Positions 35,851 to 47,053 of a stretch of 64,000 bases of DNA are shown in pieces. Location of the stretch: assembly GCA_034509755.1 (NCBI GenBank), contig CM067550.1, positions 15,121,001 to 15,185,000 of the forward strand. Reading direction: 5' to 3'. Under the pieces are notes generated by a model. That model had not been told where the DNA came from. It was given only the letters and a program-made list of their open reading frames with translations, and searched no databases. Every line of letters begins with the position of its first letter. The first letter of the stretch is position 1. Position numbers and translations under genes: made by a program. This DNA comes from Anisodus tanguticus (lineage: Eukaryota > Streptophyta > Magnoliopsida > Solanales > Solanaceae).

Positions 35851-36599
35851 GTTTTCAACTTATATTTAAATATATGTTCAGACTTTATCATAACGAGAAA
35901 ATTCATGTCTATCACTTCCCCTGCCTGCATTGATGGGATACAAAGAAGGGTGTCCATGTTGACTCTACGTGAAATGCTAGGAAAAAGGAAAGAGTAGCAA
36001 ACCTTCAACTGTTCAATGTCATCGGTGGAATTGCTGCTGAGATATGTGCCTTAACATGGACATCTTCTTTGGAATGAGGCAAAATCCATTTGGTGTTGAG
36101 CAACATGTTGCTTTAATCTGTGTGTTTGTATGGAGAAAAATGTTTTCCACCAAAAATATATTCCGTGAAAATGTTTTGTTTGAGAAATTACTTTTTGGAT
36201 CTAAACTTGGAGAATATACAGGGTAATATTCTAGTGTTTTTTCTTATTAAAGATCAGCTAAATTTGTTTTTATTCCAATTGCAACAAGATCAAGATGGTT
36301 TACCGAGGCTGACAATGGAGCTACAATCTTGGGTGGTAAAAGAAAGGGAATTGAGAACAATGTCGAACTTTTGCCCGTAGGTCAAGTAATTTTTCTCTTT
36401 TCCGTGGAAAGTATTTACTAAACACTGAAAAAAATGACTTCAGCGCTGGAAACATTCGTTTGCTTTGCTTTGATTGAGTTATCTAATTTTTACATTCATT
36501 TAACACAAAAGGACACTTCTACTTAACTTCTCTTAAATAACTAATTTTAGGCCTATGATTGTAATGCCTACCAGCTTATAGAGGGCAAAAATTTGCTCT
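35851..36599. other. Intergenic with one short coding-like block
   Basis: Mostly AT-rich. At 36284-36378 (+) there is an open stretch reading SRWFTEADNGATILGGKRKG and IENNVELLPV, ending at GTAG|GTCAAG, a possible donor. It looks like a lone exon fragment; I do not recognise the parent gene. The rest shows nothing I can name. Confidence 0.35.
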
Positions 36600-37664
36600 A
36601 GTAAATGAACAATTGTTTTGGCCTAAAGTACAAGAATATGAACTTCTGCGATATTTTCTCAACTCCTTCCATGCAATATCCTGCAAATCGCTTTACTCCA
36701 TCCTTGAGAGCTGCTCTACTATGTTGCATTGCTTGTTGGGGGCTGCCCATCTTCGAGATGGCATTAACCTTTAGCTCTGCCATTTCTGTGCCTGCTTTCG
36801 CATCCATTCCTTGAGTATAGAGATCAAAAAGAGTATCTTTTCCATTATTTTATGAATTGTCTCTTTCGATTTCCCTCTTACAGTGTCAGCCATATCCTTG
36901 AGCTTGTCCATCAAACTTTCAGCTCTATTCGCTGTCTCTTCAACTGACTGATTTCCAGCACTCAGCCATGTAACATCAGCATTCGGTTCTTCTTGTAGGT
37001 CATTGTCAACTACCACTTTGATGCCTTTCCTCTCCCAATGGTCTCTAGCCGCCTCCAGGTTTTTTGCTTGCTCTCTAGCTCTTTTAGCCTCATCTTCAGC
37101 CTAACCAAGGCCGTCTCAAACATTTTGAGAGTCCTGTTCTAATTCGTAAAAGTGGACCCTTAATATAAGTAAATATACGATTTCAATAATTAGAAATTAT
37201 TTTAAATTATAAATAACAATCCAATACAACTTCAAGTTAATCAACCCCTACTTAAAAAGAGTTATTCTTCTAACACTTTTTGAAGCAAATTCATCAACCA
37301 AGTCCTCATATGGTATATTCTCCAAAATTTCATTCTCAATTGCTACCAATGCTAATCCGTAGGTTTGCTTTGGCGGTGTGTAAGCAAATTATCACCTACT
37401 AGAAAGTGTCTAGGCCTAATAGGTTTGATTTGAAATTTGAATTTGGGCCCCCACATGAGCGCGTCACTGGAACTGAATCACTTTACTTAGATTGGGCTAA
37501 GACCTGCGAATTATGAGTCTTTACAGTAAATTCTAACTAATACTACTTAATAAAAAATAAAAAAAGGAGCCCCTAAAATTTTTCGTTTTTCGGAAGCCCT
37601 GTGCGGTAGCACAGCTCGCACGGGTCCAAAAACAGCCCTGAGCCTAACCTCTGGGTGCAAGATT
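36600..37664 (-). pseudogene. Exon fragment of a plastid SLH/coiled-coil-type protein
   Basis: On the minus strand, 37105 down to about 36640 encodes a coiled-coil stretch: AEDEAKRAREQAKNLEAARD, HWERKGIKVVVDNDLQEEPN, ADVTWLSAGNQSVEETANRA, KLKDMADTVRGKSKETIHKI, then KAGTEMAELKVNAISKMGSP. The frame shifts near 36785-36800. An intron acceptor (TTGCACCCAG|AGGTTAGG) remains at about 37655-37664, so this was copied as genomic DNA rather than from mRNA. An hAT-like MITE (37106-37640) sits in it. The wording resembles a large plant thylakoid-associated protein with S-layer-homology domain (the At5g23890 type, from memory, unverified). Confidence 0.6.
37106..37640. mobile_element. hAT-like MITE inside gene fragment
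   Basis: 535 bp with a perfect flanking duplication AGCCTAAC (37098-37105, 37641-37648) and imperfect inverted ends CAAGGCCGTCTCAAAC / GTCCAAAAACAGCCCTG. Non-coding. Its insertion splits the exon fragment on the minus strand. Confidence 0.72.
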
Positions 37665-37964
37665 AAAACAAAAAGAGCTAAAGGTGAATTGCAACCGAAA
37701 AAGGTGGAAAAACTTTTAGCAATATTATTGTAACTGTTGAACCAAATGAAGGATGACTAGATAAATGTTTCAACTTTCAACATGTAAACAAGCAATTGCA
37801 ATGTCAGTTGCTTTATTATAGCCGAGGCCGCTCTGCCTATAGTCAGCTATGCTTTAACAAATGCGACCGTCATATAATATATAGGAATAGGACACAAGGG
37901 ATGAAGCCTGAATTGGGACCAAGAACCTATCAATTGACTTTCTGTTTAATTCCAGTGAATTTCA

Positions 37965-38320
37965 TCAATTGAAGATGAAAGCAAATGCATACTGTTTCGG
38001 CAATCATAATATAACTAATTGTTTGGTTCACTATTCACTAATATAAACATTATCTGCCCACCTAAACTTGCAAAGTTTATGATGATAAAAGATGAACGAG
38101 CAATAGACACAAAGTAAAAACTTGATAAGAGAACTCTGTAAACAAATCTTTTTTTTTTTGTTCTTGCTCATGTGTTATTCTAAATCTCAAATTAAGGGCA
38201 GCATGGTACATTTCATCTAGAACATGTTCCCAAAGAGGTTGCTTATTAATTTTCCATAGAATGAATCCTGATTGCCTTGCCTCACGTGTAATATTCTGGA
38301 GAGAATCGGGAATATCATTA
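37965..38320 (-). pseudogene. Partial copy of RPC3 exon 8 of the window and its intron flanks
   Basis: Closely similar to 56798-57163 in the RPC3 gene of this same window, including intron sequence on both sides (AACTAATTGTTTGGTTCACT and AGTAAAAACTTGATAAGAGA). The exon reads ARQSGFILWKINKQPLWEHV, LDEMYHAALNLRFRITHEQE, with no stop inside, but the donor after QKKK is degraded and the other exons are absent. Intron retention shows a DNA-level duplication. Confidence 0.82.
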
Positions 38321-38711
38321 GATGTAATCTTATTATGTGATCGCATGGTTACCTTATTTTTTCTTCTCATTTTGTCTTTACTTATTATCTAATAATTATA
38401 TTTTACTTTTTTGATAGCTCTACACCGTAGCCTATTTTTCTTGTAGATTTATCCTTCAAACTGTTGATGTTTAACATTATGTAACGATGGAAAATGATAC
38501 AATGTAACCAAACATTGTATTCATTAAAAAGTACAATACAATATCATATAATACGATACATTATAAAATAATATGTAACAATCATCCAAACAAAGTGTAA
38601 GGCACAGAGTATTACGGCATTAAGATCGCCAAAGTAAGAAGAAATGACATAAACAACGAGTTTGATGACAACATTAATTAAAGAAGAACCTAGATGCCAA
38701 CAACGCATCAA

Positions 38712-38782
38712 GGGTCCATAGCTCAGTGGTTGAGCATTTGACGACAGATCATGAGGTCACTGCTTCGAGCCGGTTGGGCCCT
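38712..38782 (+). pseudogene. tRNA-Cys-like pseudogene
   Basis: 71 nt: acceptor and D arm GGGTCCATAGCTCAGTGG and the 3' end GGTTGGGCCCT match plant tRNA-Cys(GCA) as I know it. The anticodon loop reads CGACAGA rather than CTGCAGA, so the invariant T33 and the GCA anticodon are lost, and the T loop is one base short (TTCGAGCC). Most likely non-functional; no CCA encoded. Confidence 0.65.
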
Positions 38783-38909
38783 TCAAATTTTGTCTTTTTT
38801 TCTTTCTCTTTTGGGCACTAACCGTTGAGTGGAATTCGCGATTGAAGTACATGAATTATTATTCTAATAATAGATTAAACTTCAATGCAACAAAATTAGA
38901 TGTAGAGCT

Positions 38910-40191
38910 TGTTGGAAATTTGCCTTTGGCGGGGAGATGCGTCCACCCATATTTGATGAATTAAACACTAGTGTTCCGCATGTTGGAGGTGTTGTCTCTT
39001 CACACATGCATAATCTACTAAGTGAGTAGATGACTGTAGGGCCAAGAATCGTCAAATTTCGTTGAGATATGAAAGAGATATTGGTCCACGAAGTAAGGTG
39101 TTTGAGGCATGAAAATATGGTGTGGGACAAATCTACCACATCGGTGGGAAAAGAAAGAATTGCTCTCTTTATAAGTCTCTAAAGTGGTAAAGGGTTTGGG
39201 ACCCCAAGAGTATCCCATGTGTTTAAAGGAGAGAGGACCTAGATGTGCTTGGGTTCAAGGCTAAGCCCACACGCGCGCCGCCGTCGCCCGCCCGTCCCGT
39301 CCGGTCGCGGGCTGTGGGCTATGGGTTGTGGAAACTTTCTGATATTATCTTTTTGGACCCCAAATTGCTTAATATTTACAGTTTGGTCCCTAGAGTTTCT
39401 GAAAAGTTGATTTTGGGAGTGACGGAAGGCAGAAACTTTCTGCCGACCGTTGAACTATTTTTTGGAGCATTAACCAACCATTACTTGGATGATTAACTCC
39501 TCCATAATCACCCTCCTTCAATGACCATAATCAGCCCTCCTTCAAGGCCATGAACAACCTCATTTATGGCATTAAACCTGCTATTACAACCCGTCCTAAA
39601 TGGCCATTACAGCCATGTTTTGGGCAGTTGAACAGCCCTCCTCCATGCTATATATTGAGCTGTTTTGGTTCAATTGTGGATAATCAATACGTGATAGAAT
39701 ATAAGCACAAACAATGACGAAAAAGATAGCAAAACAGTGAGGAAAAACACACGAAAATACCCAAAAACAGTGACGAAATACAGTGTGATATACACGAGAT
39801 ATACACAACAGAGACACACTATATAAACAGAGACAAAACAGAAGAGTAAACAGAAACTCTTCCTTCCTTTTCCATATCTTCAGCAAGTCGATTCATATTT
39901 GTTTTCTTCGTCAGGCTCAACCTATTGGCTTTGTAACGTTGAGATTAAAGTGTTGTTTTATCTTGGGAGACTATTGCCCGCTAACGTAAAAACATATATA
40001 CGGGGCCATCTTGTCTTAAGGACAGAGTGCAATCACTCGACTCAACACACAACGTTGTAACCATCCAGATTTAGTTGTTTCTTGATTTCAGGTTATCAAG
40101 ATTCAAGACACAACAAGCTTGCGGCAGTTTTGAAGACTGACCATTTATTATTCTTTCGAACACTTGTAATGTTTATTTACTTCCCGTACTG
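38910..40191 (+). mobile_element. Solo LTR of a copia-type family
   Basis: It starts TGTTGGAAATTTGCC like the LTR at 48865 (TGTTGGAAATTTACT on minus). Near the end, GGGAGACTATTGCCCG, ACGGGGCCATCTTGTC and ACAGAGTGCAATCACTCGAC match the complement of 48040-48130. A TATATATTGAGC promoter-like motif lies near 39650. No gag-pol accompanies it. The right border is approximate because the terminal CA is not intact. Confidence 0.6.
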
Positions 40192-40278
40192 CTTTATAAA
40201 GTAATAAGAAATGACATAAACAACGAGTTTGATGACAACATTAATTAAAGAAGAACCTAGATGCCAACAACGCATCAA

Positions 40279-40349
40279 GGGTCCATAGCTCAGTGGTTGA
40301 GCATTTGACGACATATCATGAGGTCACTGCTTCGAGCCGGTTGGGCCCT
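40279..40349 (+). pseudogene. tRNA-Cys-like pseudogene, second copy
   Basis: Copy of 38712-38782 within the duplicated segment, with one extra change in the anticodon arm (GACGACATATC). The same lost T33, altered anticodon and short T loop are present, so the defects predate the duplication. Confidence 0.65.
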
Positions 40350-40388
40350 TCTAATTTGTCTTTTTTTCTTTCTCTTTTGGGCACTAAC

Positions 40389-41342
40389 TAGGGATGGCAA
40401 CGGATCGGATTTGGACCGGATCCTACTAGATCCAAATCCAGATCCATTTTTTATACCTGAATTCAGATCTGGATCCAGATCCATCGGGTCCATAAAAATC
40501 AGATCCAAATCCGAATCCATCGGATCCACCGGTCCACGGATCGGATCTGGATCTACATGTAATTTTTTTTGGCTTGAATAATATTATCACATGTTGAAAC
40601 TTTTATGACAAAATGAAACGCAATCTGATTGAAAAAGAATGATTGAGTTCATTCAATCAACCTACACAAACATGACACCATTCTTCCAAAATACTAAACA
40701 AAATTTTAGCATCACAAGAAAATAAAGACGATTGATTTCATTAGTGATGCAAACAGGTTGCAACTTTGAGATAATTTTTGGAGGCTTTACTGATGCTCCA
40801 CTTGTAGTTTTACTGATTGACTTCATTAAACAACATAAAACAATGTCAGTCATATATCAAAAGTTCCAGTTTTTTTTGCTGATCAAACAAATGAGAGACA
40901 TATACTTAAAGCTTACCGCTAGCAGATTCAAGAAAGGAAAATTTAAAGAAGAGTAATAATTTTTTCTTTTTATAGAAATGAAAATATGAAAAATTACAGA
41001 GAGCATATAGGTAAAAGAAATGAAACGTCAAAGACAAATTACATGGTTGTGTGACTTGTGCCTTATCCTGGTTCAACCATTTACCCAATACATAAATTAT
41101 GAAAAAAATTTAAGAAAATACTTATAAAATTACATTCTAGGTTATGAATATATTTAATAAAATCGGATCCGCGGATCGGATCTGGACCGGATACGGATCT
41201 CAAATACAAGATCCATATCCAGATCCGATCCGTCAAAAACGGATCCGGGTCCGATCCGGATCCGTCGGGTCCAAATTTTGAAGATTCATGTCTTATAAAA
41301 CGGATCTGGATCCACCGGGTCCAAGATCTGTTGCCATCTCTA
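40389..41342. mobile_element. hAT-like non-autonomous element, GGATCC-rich ends
   Basis: 954 bp with terminal inverted repeats TAGGGATGGCAAC and GTTGCCATCTCTA and a perfect 8-bp duplication GCACTAAC (40381-40388, 41343-41350). Both subterminal regions consist of many GGATCC/GGATCTGGATCC-like motifs; the centre is AT-rich and non-coding. The empty site is visible in the sister segment at 38815-38822. Confidence 0.85.
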
Positions 41343-42314
41343 GCACTAACCCTTGAGTGGAATTCGCGATTGAAGTACATGAATTATTATTCTAATAATA
41401 GATTAAACTTCAATGCAACTAAATTAGATGTAGAACTTTCAATTGGATTTCGGAAAGAGAAAAAAGAAGAAGATTAAATAAAGATTTCGATTTGAATGAT
41501 TGAGTTTAAACTTACTATTAATGAGTTGAATTGATAGATCAATTGTACCAAAATTTAAATTAATACATCATTCCCATTTATATACTCAATATATATGGTT
41601 CAAGCATTACATAAAAATAGTTAAGATAAATCTAACATTAATTTAAATGATGTTTGGGTTAGCTTAAAATAAGGTCAAACTTACTTATTTTGATGTTTGA
41701 TATACTCCAAAAGTGGTTTGACAACTCAAATTTTAATTTTTAATTAAACTAATAACTATGATAGTTTTCTTGAACTAGTTATATTTATAATTTGTGAACA
41801 TATTAATTTGTAATTAAGCTCAAGGACTCTTAGCTAGCATTTTGATATAGATGTGGTTGAAACCTGCAAAAAGAAAGTTTTTGAAGAAGAGATGAAAAAT
41901 AGTTTTTGGAAGTTGAAACTATGGAGATGCATTTTATTTAAAAAGAAGTTGACGTATTGTGAGTAGAAAACTCCAAAAACTTGAACAATTAGTCTAAACC
42001 AGTTTTTGAGACTTCAAAAATTCATCTTAAAAACTGCCCAAAAACTGGTCACTTTTATAACCAAACAATATTTCAAAATATTTTTTTAAAAGAGTGAAAA
42101 ATAATTTGAAGAGAAATTATAATAATTTCTTATATTTTAATTTTGGATCATTGCAATAATTGGGCAATGAAATAATTTTGAGTATTTTTTCCTTATGTGG
42201 GTAATTGGATATCTAATTTATTGTCTCATTTATATCCTAACAACTAATATGAATCCACATTATTATTCCTTTGTTTATCTATTAGTGATAAATAGATCTA
42301 TTAGTGATATTTTT

Positions 42315-42332
42315 GCTGGGTATGTTGTTGTT
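42315..42332 (+). mobile_element. 18-bp RTE/TS-SINE tail insertion
   Basis: GCTGGGTATGTTGTTGTT lies between two perfect 19-bp copies of ATCTATTAGTGATATTTTT (42296-42314 and 42333-42351). The insert equals the last bases of the RTE tail seen at 2847-2863. It is an extreme 5' truncation. Confidence 0.8.
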
Positions 42333-42951
42333 ATCTATTAGTGATATTTTTACGCTTCACGCGGTGATTAAAGTAAATTAAAATATTATTAAATAATAAT
42401 TATTAATTTTTTTAGTTAAAAATATCAATATTGACTTATCGATCAAATATATATTTTTTCTATTCTTTAATTATAATAATATTACTATTTTAATTATATT
42501 TTCAAGGTTGATACCACATGGAAAAAAAAATTCAGTTCAACAAATTTAATATCAACCAAATGATCCTCCTTAGTTTAAATCATATTCACATCGCCTTCTT
42601 AAAAATTTGATCTACATTTTTTTTCTTATTATTTTTCTTGATTATCTACTCTTCTATTTATTATATTTTTTCTGTAATGTTTTTCATTTTAATTATTTTC
42701 TTATGCAATCCTATCCTTTTTTATACTTATTCTAACATTATTTTCGGCTCCCCTTACCAACTCTCTTTTTCATTTCTTTACTTTTTTATTCAATTCCTCT
42801 TAAAATCAGTAATTATTGTTATGCTTTTTTTAAATAATCAAATTAATTTTGCTTTCTCCTTCTACTAATTCATTACACGAAATGCCAAAATTATTTTTTT
42901 CCTTAACTAAATTTTGCAATTTTTTTCATGATTTACGTGTCATATTAAATA

Positions 42952-43188
42952 CTTCCTTTGTCTCAATTTATGTGATATAGTTTGACTTGACACAGAGTTT
43001 AAAAAAAATGAAGACTTTTGAAACTTATGGTCTAAAATAAGTCATAGATATTTATGTGGCTGTAAATCATTTCATTAAGGATAAAAGGGGAAATCTAAGG
43101 TTAAAGTATTTCTAAATATAGAAATGTATCTTTCTTTTTGGAACAGACTAAAAAGGAAAGTGTATCTTATAAATTGGGACATAGTGTG
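42952..43188. mobile_element. Stowaway-like MITE
   Basis: 237 bp between TA dinucleotides; ends CTTCCTTTGTCTCAATTTAT and ATAAATTGGGACATAGTGTG. Interior contains TTTGACTTGACACAGAG. Same family as 54135-54374. Confidence 0.75.
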
Positions 43189-44902
43189 TATCTAAAAATA
43201 ACTTCATAAATAATTTTGCTTATAATTGATTATCTTCCTCTTCTATCTCCCACTTTTTTATGTTAAATTTTCTCTTAATTAAAATTTTCATATATTTTTA
43301 TAATTTATGTGTATATTAAACATTCAAAATAACTTCATATATAATTTTGGTTATAACTGATTATGTTCCTCTTCTATCTTACACATTCTTTAGTACATAA
43401 GGATCACATGCCGATAACGTGCATCAACAAACGTCTTCCAGTGTCTCGCAAATTATTGATAAGAAATTTTAATAATGATCTTGCTCTTAACATGTTTTAC
43501 ACAAAGTAACATTATAAATTTTTAGAGAGCTCAGAACGTCAAAATTCTATCATCCTCCTTGTCCAATCATTTTGAAATACTTGTTGCAGTTCAAGTAGCA
43601 CAAGTTATAACTTTAGATTTAATTGTTTTTTTCATCCAAATATTATACTCTATCTATTTTTAAAGGATTCTTGATCTAACCATTATCTTAAGTTATGCAT
43701 ATATAAATCTTCTTTAAAACATAATTTAATTAATTAAATATTTACCAAAGTATATCATAAGTTATAAATCGTATTGCATATTTTTCTTTTTTTCATGTAT
43801 ATACACTTCATAAATTGTCATCCTTTTTTGAGTAATCGAATCAATTCTCCTTCACTTTTTACTAATCTTATGAAATAATCTAAAAAGTATTTAATTAATT
43901 TCTCTTACCATTGCTCATGTCTTAATATTCCTTGTCATATTTTAAACTAAGAAAAAATATATTTATTTATATCCCTTGCCATGTTTTAAATCAAGATAAA
44001 AAAATTCGATGCCAACACTAAAAATTCATTCCTCGATAAATGAAGAATCAAGGTCTAGAGAAGAACATCAATTCTTCTATTGGGGAAGAAAGTGAATAGA
44101 GAGAGACAACCAATTTTACTAAATCATTTTTATTGTAGCTTAATATTTCTGCATTTTCAAGTAGTAAAATCGAAGAGTTCAAACCTAATAGACAGTAGTA
44201 TAGATCTACGAAAATCTGAAAAACTTGATGACTTTTATCAACAACAAAACATGAAAATCTTGAAGACTACAATTTTACGTAAATAAACAACTTTCATATA
44301 AATTAAACTGTATTTTAAAAATTACAATTTAATTTTACATTCATATATACTATCATTAGGCTTATTAAACGTTGATTCACATGATTACGAAAGAATATAT
44401 ACGTACTTCCTTGAGCAGCATGCACATATAGATGGCTTCTTTTGTCTGCTTCAACTTTCAAAAGCATACTGGCTTGGAAACACAATAAGTTAATCTCATC
44501 AATAAAGAAAAAAACAAAATAATAAAATTAACTAAACATGTGAATAATTTAGAGAATGTTACATGACATAATTAAATTCCTAACAAATAAAAAGAGAAGG
44601 TAAGAGAAAAAATAAAATCATTCTCTAAAGAATTCCTCCATTCACATTAAACATCCAAGCAAATATCCTCTAACGATGGTGGCTATTGCACTACAAAAAT
44701 TAGAGTATAACCAAGATGACTCAAAATAAATTTGTATAAATGAAAATTGGTATGACTTTAAGGTGTCATAAATTTGTATACTAAATAATTGAGGGTTGTG
44801 AACATGAAAGGTTTGGGGGTTATGAATGTTACTAATATTAATTAAGAGTAGAATTTATGAAAAATAAAGAGGTATAAGTTATGAAAATTGAAAGTATATT
44901 TA

Positions 44903-46430
44903 TGTCCTAGAGACAATTTGTATTAGGACAAATGTACTTTATACACATTCGTATTATTATTAATGGAGATTAATATTTTGGCATTTGCAATTATTGAATT
45001 ATTAACTGTTTGTTTATAATATTCTATAATATGCATCTCTGGAGGTTACACTGTTATTAATAATGTGAGTTATTAATATTATAACGTAACTCTTAAAATA
45101 GCCTCGACTAATGATCATCGAGAATGGGATATCGATGATATGTGATAAGTCGACATATGGTTTGCATTACATCCTTAGAGGATGTAGTATGTCTCACCTG
45201 CTACGAGTAATGACTACTCGTGATGGACACATGGATACTTTGGAAGTATTGGTATACCATGCTGATATACTGTTTATTATACTTGTCTAAAGTATGATCA
45301 GCGTGTGGGAGATAGAAGTCCTTAGACTTGAGGTCAATACACATCTTGTCTACAAAGGAATATACTTTGATCCTGTCTTAATCTCAAATGCCTTATAGGT
45401 TGAGATACAGCTTGTATTGGGTACATTACGATGTGGATTAAAGGTGGTAGTTGAGCCAAGATTAGGATTCATTCCTCGAATGTATATTCGAGAGAACACT
45501 CAGAATCTCAGTGATATTAGCTTGACTAAGTCGTTGGCCAACGCAATAGACATATTTAGAATATGGTCTAGTTGTCAACTAATATAGATGAGATACAATG
45601 ATTAAGCCATTTTGATAGACACTTGACAAATCCTAAGCTTGATCGGGTGTGTCGTGAATGAAAGGATTTTATCTTACCACATAGAGGTTAAGTTTACTGG
45701 ATTCGTGTAAACGTACTTCACATATTGAGTTCGTCTTGCGGCGCCGTCTAGGAGTTCCGCGTAGACCTTAATTTGATTAATGTCGATATGTGAAGGCCTG
45801 TAGGGTCACACTATGTCGATTGCCTTTTCGATCTAAGGATGTATTGAGAGGGTATTAAATATTCGATTTAGAATCGAGATATTTAAATGAATAATGATTG
45901 TTTTAATTAAGTCAAAATTGGATTTTGGATTTAATTAAGAATGTGCAGAAAATAAATCGAGACGGTGTAGGGCCACGTCGAGCGCCGCGACTCCCACACC
46001 ATAGGGCCGCAACGCTAATGACCTAATTTGTCTCGATTTATGGGCCAGGCCCAAGGACAAACCCTAATCCGGTTTGACCTAATTTTTCACCTATAAATAC
46101 AGACATTCATTTCATTATTCAACACACTAATTTCATATTATTATTCTAAGTCTTAGAGACTTAGAATCAAAACACTCTCTCGAACCTCTGCCGAATTTCC
46201 TAGCTTTCCGAAAGAGAAATACATTGAAGCTTGGAGCTTGCAATCGAAAGGGCTTTCGCGTACGAACCCACAGTTGATAAAGACTCCAGATAATACAACC
46301 TGTAAGTGTTCATGTTTCATGTTACATGTCTTTTATTGTCATATAACCATACCAGAAGTAATTGTTGGGGTAAGTAAAAACAAAATTTTAAACTTCCGTT
46401 GTGCCTTACTTATGTGTTTTAAACCCAACA
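44903..46430 (+). mobile_element. Putative solo LTR (copia-like)
   Basis: About 1.5 kb beginning TGTCCTAGAGACAATTTGTA and ending TTTTAAACCCAACA. A TATA-like CCTATAAATACAGACATTC at about 46090-46108 precedes an A/C-rich leader (TTAGAATCAAAACACTCTCT). The terminal TTCCGTTGTGCC...AACCCAACA is typical of plant copia LTRs just before the primer site, but no primer site or coding part follows. No matching 5-bp duplication (ATTTA against AAACC). Confidence 0.5.
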
Positions 46431-47037
46431 AAACCATTCAAAAATGACTTTTTAAAATTAAAAAATTGAGAAAAATGAATGAAAACTTCAAAAGATTGAG
46501 AAAAAAAAGATAAATAACCATACTTTTTGATGTTTTCTTTCAAATTTAAACCATTACAACAAGCCATCATTTTATTGAAGCAGCGCAACACTATTTCGAT
46601 ATCATTATATCAACTTATCAAATTCTTAAGTCAGGTTTTATTAATCTAATTTTGTTTTATATTTTTCCATTGGAAATTTGTCATTGTTGATATTCTTACA
46701 TCATAAGTATATATTCTTGTTTTAGTTATTATTAGATTTATCCAATTTGAATATATCAACTAGAAAATATGAATCAAATTTTGACGATCTTTCATATTAA
46801 AAAAAATAAGGGCTCTCTAAAGTTTAATTTTAGGCCCCCAATCTTATTGAGATGACTATTTCTTCATTGCGTCTGATCTCTAATTTTAAGTTTCTAAAGG
46901 AAGTGGAACGTGAATTTATAAAGCTCGTCTTGAGGCTCTGAAAAATGCACTTGGTATAAAGACAATAAAACAGAATAACACATTTTGAAATGTAATAAGA
47001 GTAACCTAAACCAGGGTAAAATTCACTATGCATCTTT
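46431..47037. other. AT-rich intergenic DNA, nothing recognised
   Basis: No gene, RNA or named repeat seen between the putative solo LTR and the RTE fragment. Confidence 0.4.
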
Positions 47038-47053
47038 CTTCTGAAAAAGGTAT

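Larger units (their letters stand above)
38629..41434. repeat. Direct duplication of about 280 bp flanking an LTR
   Basis: Segment 38629-38909 recurs at 40199-41434, the second copy being split by an hAT-like MITE (40389-41342). The copies differ at only a handful of bases. Between them lies the LTR-like block 38910-40191. Each copy contains a tRNA-Cys-like sequence. A target duplication this long is not made by retrotransposon integrase, so another event is needed. Confidence 0.75.
41435..44902. other. AT-rich intergenic DNA
   Basis: No coding region recognised. It contains an 18-bp RTE tail insertion (42315-42332) and a Stowaway MITE (42952-43188), annotated separately; the remainder is A/T-rich with nothing I can name. 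Confidence 0.5.

Noticed and set aside
40290..40581. Open frames rich in Asp-Pro/Ser-Arg across the hAT-like element
   Set aside because: Generated by GGATCC-type repeats; they cross the element boundary into unrelated flanking DNA.
42638..42868. Hydrophobic 76-residue open frame resembling a membrane protein
   Set aside because: T-rich low-complexity DNA always yields Phe/Ile/Leu frames; no start context, splice sites or similarity.
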